This document shows positions 61,348 through 64,000 of a DNA stretch of 64,000 nt, in pieces. Position 1 is the stretch's first letter. Each line of letters opens with the position of its first letter. The stretch covers positions 62,001 through 126,000 of the forward strand of contig CAZWGA010000005.1 in the NCBI GenBank assembly GCA_964633285.1, in the 5' to 3' direction. Origin of the DNA: 20CM-2-55-15 sp964633285. GTDB taxonomy: Bacteria; Acidobacteriota; Terriglobia; 20CM-2-55-15. The translations under genes were made by a program, and so were the position numbers. Under the pieces are notes generated by a model. It had not been told where the DNA came from. It saw only the letters and a list, made by a program, of their open reading frames with translations, and made no database searches.

Positions 61348-63789
61348 ATGCACAAACTCCTCCAGGACCTTCGTTTTGCGTTTCGCAGGCTGATCAAAGA
61401 CCGTTGGTTCACGTTAGCCTCGATAGCCGCGCTGGCGCTGGGCATTGGCGCCAACAGCGCGGTGTTTACGCTCGTTAACGCGGTACTTCTGCGGCAACTG
61501 CCGTTTCCACATCCGGAGCGGATCATGTGGCTCGACACGCATGACTCGAAAGCCCGGAACTTCGGTGTTTCGCTGCAGGATTTCGAGGATTGGCGGCGCG
61601 ACAGCCATTCATTCTCCGGCATGACGCTGGTTCAAAGCGGAAACCTCGCCATCAGCGGCGACGGGCGGGAACCGGAAAGCTACGCCGGCGGCTATATCTC
61701 GGGAAATGCATTCGACCTTATCGGCGTGAAGCCGGTAGCGGGCCGGGGCTTCGCCGCGGAAGACGATCGGCCGGGCGCTCCGGCTGTTGCCATGATCAGC
61801 GCGGACATCTGGAAATCGCGATTCGGGTCGGACCCGAACATCATCGGCAAGCCTCTTCGCGTTAACGCGCTTCCCGTCACGCTGGTCGGCATTATGCCTC
61901 CCGGCTTGAAATGGCCGTTTCAGCATGAAGTGTGGGTGCCGATGTCGCAAATACCACCTGTTCTGAGGGCCCGCGGCCGCCAGAGCCGCGGGTACGTGGC
62001 GTATGCGCGGCTCGCCGACGGCGTTACGATCCAGCAGGCGCGAAGCGAGATGGCGAGCATCTCGACTCACCTTGCACAGCAATACCAGGACACCAACAAG
62101 GACATCACCGCCGATGTGAATCCATTTCTGGATCGCATCATCGGTGGAGGCATCAAGACCATCTTCTGGTCGTTGATGGGGGCAGTCGCGTTCGTGCTGC
62201 TGATCGCGTGTTCGAATGTCGCCAACCTGCTGCTGGCGCGCGCCGCCCATCGTTCGCGCGAAATTGCGGTGCGCGTTTCGCTCGGGGCTACAAGATGGCG
62301 GGTCGTTCGACAGCTTTTGGTCGAGAGCGTGCTGCTGGCTTGCATCAGCGGCATCGCCGGACTGATGCTTGCTCAGATCATGATCCGATGGTTCGATGGT
62401 GAAACTCAGAATGTCGGCAAACCCTTCTGGATGACTTTCTCCATGGACGCGAGCGTTTTTGTGTTCTTCGTCATCGTGTGTGTCCTGACGGGAATCATCT
62501 TCGGTCTCGCGCCCGCGCTCCACATTTCGAAAACCAATGTCAACGAAGTCCTGAAAGAAGGCGGCCGCTCGGGTTCCGGCGGAATGCGCGCGCGACGCTG
62601 GACGGCGGCGCTCGTTGTGGTTGAGCTGACGCTCACACTCGTGCTGCTCGCAGGCGCGGGATTCATGATGCGAAGCTTCATGAACCTCTACCGTATCGAC
62701 ACAGGCATCGAAACATCGCATCTTTTGACGATGCAATTCCTGCTGCCGACGCGAAAATACAACAATCCGCAGATGCGCAACACATTCCTTCACCGAATGG
62801 AGGATCAACTCAACACCGTCAACTCCGTTACCGGCGCAAGTGTGACGAACAGCCTCCCGACATTCGGAGGCGCCACGAGACAACTCGCCATCGATGGAAA
62901 GACCGCGCCTGCTCCCGGCAAGCAGATCGTCACCGTGCTGGATGTCGGAACACGTTACTTCGATGCCGTGGGCATAGGTCTCATTCGTGGCCGGACATTC
63001 GATGCCACGGAAGGAACACCAGGCCGGGAAGCCGCGATTATCAATCAGCGCCTCGCATCGATGTATTTCGGAAACGAGGAACCGATCGGACAACGTATCC
63101 GTCTCGTCGATGATTCACCCGGCGCCGCAAAAGTCGAGTCGGCGACAATCGTCGGACTGGTGCCGAACGTCCGCCAGCGTGGCTCGCAGGATGACACGCT
63201 GCCCGATCCGATTGTGTATATTCCCTACTCTCAGGATCCAACCTTTATCGGCGCGGCATCGCTCATCGTGCGCGGACGATCGAACCCGGCCGAACTCACA
63301 CCTGTTCTGCGAAAAGAGATGTTCGCGCTTGACCCGGATCTGCCGCTCAACAATGTGCGCACCATGGATGAGAATCTCGCGCAGAACCGCTGGTTCTCCC
63401 GCGTATTCGGGACGATGTTTACGGTTTTCGCAGGTATCGCGATTGTGTTATCGGCGATCGGATTGTTCGCGGTCACGGCGTATTCGGTGACGCAGCGAAC
63501 TCAGGAGATCGGTTTGCGAATGGCGCTCGGCGCACAGTCCGGGCAGGTACGATGGCTGATTCTCCGCCGCGGTTTGATTCATCTCGCATTCGGTCTCGCC
63601 TTCGGATTGGCAGGAGCGTTCGGCGTGGGGCGCCTGCTCCAAAATCAATTATTCCAGACCGGCTCGACTGATCCGCTCACACTGATATCGATTACGGTGT
63701 TATTAATATTGATCGCGATCGTCGCGTGTCTCTGGCCGGCATGGCAAGCCACGCGCCTGAATCCCGTTGCGGCACTGCGGCATGAATGA
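61348..63789 (+). CDS. ADOP-type MacB-like ABC transporter permease
   Basis: 813 residues with two FtsX-type halves. N-terminal LLQDLRFAFRRLIKDRWFTL, ASIAALALGIGANSAVFTLV and PERIMWLDTHD are the ADOP (acidobacterial duplicated orphan permease) signature. Periplasmic domains and about eight membrane spans follow. RSREIAVRVSLGATRWRVVR and later RTQEIGLRMALGAQSGQVRW are the two coupling motifs for an ATPase, which must be encoded elsewhere. Ends LRHE at 63786, overlapping the next gene by eight bases. Confidence 0.92.
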   Translation: MHKLLQDLRFAFRRLIKDRWFTLASIAALALGIGANSAVFTLVNAVLLRQLPFPHPERIMWLDTHDSKARNFGVSLQDFEDWRRDSHSFSGMTLVQSGNLAISGDGREPESYAGGYISGNAFDLIGVKPVAGRGFAAEDDRPGAPAVAMISADIWKSRFGSDPNIIGKPLRVNALPVTLVGIMPPGLKWPFQHEVWVPMSQIPPVLRARGRQSRGYVAYARLADGVTIQQARSEMASISTHLAQQYQDTNKDITADVNPFLDRIIGGGIKTIFWSLMGAVAFVLLIACSNVANLLLARAAHRSREIAVRVSLGATRWRVVRQLLVESVLLACISGIAGLMLAQIMIRWFDGETQNVGKPFWMTFSMDASVFVFFVIVCVLTGIIFGLAPALHISKTNVNEVLKEGGRSGSGGMRARRWTAALVVVELTLTLVLLAGAGFMMRSFMNLYRIDTGIETSHLLTMQFLLPTRKYNNPQMRNTFLHRMEDQLNTVNSVTGASVTNSLPTFGGATRQLAIDGKTAPAPGKQIVTVLDVGTRYFDAVGIGLIRGRTFDATEGTPGREAAIINQRLASMYFGNEEPIGQRIRLVDDSPGAAKVESATIVGLVPNVRQRGSQDDTLPDPIVYIPYSQDPTFIGAASLIVRGRSNPAELTPVLRKEMFALDPDLPLNNVRTMDENLAQNRWFSRVFGTMFTVFAGIAIVLSAIGLFAVTAYSVTQRTQEIGLRMALGAQSGQVRWLILRRGLIHLAFGLAFGLAGAFGVGRLLQNQLFQTGSTDPLTLISITVLLILIAIVACLWPAWQATRLNPVAALRHE

Positions 63790-64000
63790 ATCGATAACAG
63801 GTGCTCTTCTTTTCCTGCTTCTTGCTCAGGCAGCAGGACCCACTCAATCGTTTGATGAAATTCTCAAGACCGTATCCACAAATGTGAAACAGTTTCAGGA
63901 CACGGTTCCGGATTTCATTTGCGACGAAAGAATCACATCGACGTCCTTCGAATCCGGCAAGATGAAGAAGCAGAAGACCGTCGATACCACCTTTCGCATC
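63782..64000 (+). CDS. secreted protein of unknown function (cut by window end)
   Basis: Starts at an ATG inside the permease's last codons and stays open for 73 codons to the window end: a signal peptide (MNESITGALLFLLLAQAAGP) and FDEILKTVSTNVKQFQDTVP, then DFICDERITSTSFESGKMKK. Acidobacterial secreted proteins with the PDF-x-CDE-x-x-T start are common next to ADOP permeases. The rest lies outside. Confidence 0.7.
   Translation, partial: MNESITGALLFLLLAQAAGPTQSFDEILKTVSTNVKQFQDTVPDFICDERITSTSFESGKMKKQKTVDTTFRI

Noticed and set aside
61609..63093. 494-residue reverse frame
   Set aside because: It lies fully antisense to the ADOP permease gene, is rich in His/Arg/Asp and has no domain; it is a by-product of the GC-rich codon pattern.
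1..64000. CRISPR arrays, rRNA or tRNA genes, phage genes
   Set aside because: I looked for regularly spaced direct repeats, conserved rRNA segments, cloverleaf ends with CCA-type stems, and phage structural genes; none was apparent by reading.

Overview
The window looks like a draft or metagenome-assembled chromosome segment from Acidobacteriota, most like Vicinamibacteria or Solibacteres. The evidence is the gene repertoire: an Oar-like TonB-dependent receptor with a carboxypeptidase-regulatory domain, two Ser/Thr kinases fused to TolB-like propellers, DUF1592/DUF1552 genes, ADOP-type MacB permease, several PQQ or NHL propeller proteins with signal peptides, and many secreted enzymes carrying Gly/Arg/Pro-rich linkers. 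GC is moderately high by eye. A run of 10 N at 42454-42463 marks an assembly gap. I saw no rRNA, tRNA or CRISPR array. No stretch over 300 bases lacks a gene or gene remnant.

Layout. 1-1001: end of a secreted protein, an IS4-type transposase tail and a palindromic repeat. 1002-5883: a TPR protein, then a five-gene Mla-type lipid-transport operon (STAS, MlaE, MlaF, MlaD, PqiC-like lipoprotein). 5929-13362: a reverse-strand operon (duplicated-domain lipoprotein, small secreted protein, quinoprotein) and three forward NHL-type propellers. 13371-18234: radical SAM/B12 protein with a small membrane protein, an RHH-PIN toxin-antitoxin pair, and ribosomal protein S1 behind a VOC-domain protein. 18363-25865: a kinase-propeller, a cytochrome c/monooxygenase-like protein with partner, a sugar dehydrogenase, an ankyrin protein, and tail-to-tail overlapping EVE and ASCH genes. 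26026-36207: a frameshifted TonB receptor, a LysR regulator divergent from a fluoroacetate-dehalogenase-like hydrolase, an APC permease, small secreted proteins and a BrkB-like membrane protein. 36327-50523: a secreted toroid-like protein, an SMP-30-like propeller, an EF-hand/TPR protein, a cytochrome c plus quinoprotein plus LIC_10091-like run, a carboxypeptidase-regulatory repeat protein, a DUF2339 giant membrane protein and an M48-TPR protease.

50559-58449 is a tightly packed reverse-strand unit: DUF1592 cytochrome-like protein, DUF1552 protein, ankyrin protein and kinase-propeller, with junctions of 8 nt or less. 58533-61182 is the accessory part: a Phd/VapC pair, then small forward genes (DUF4160/DUF2442, a membrane protein, a secreted FG-GAP-like protein) separated by two sequences that read as integron attC sites. 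I interpret this as an integrase-less gene-cassette remnant. The window ends in an ADOP permease and the start of a secreted protein.

Most notable signals: the candidate attC sites with their conserved bulged base; a palindromic repeat inserted in frame in a kinase activation loop; a perfect 28-bp inverted repeat whose arms also bracket the IS4 remnant; an 18-bp motif shared by the TonB receptor and the LysR/hydrolase promoters; and a hairpin that would hide the ribosome-binding site of a leader ORF upstream of the hydrolase.
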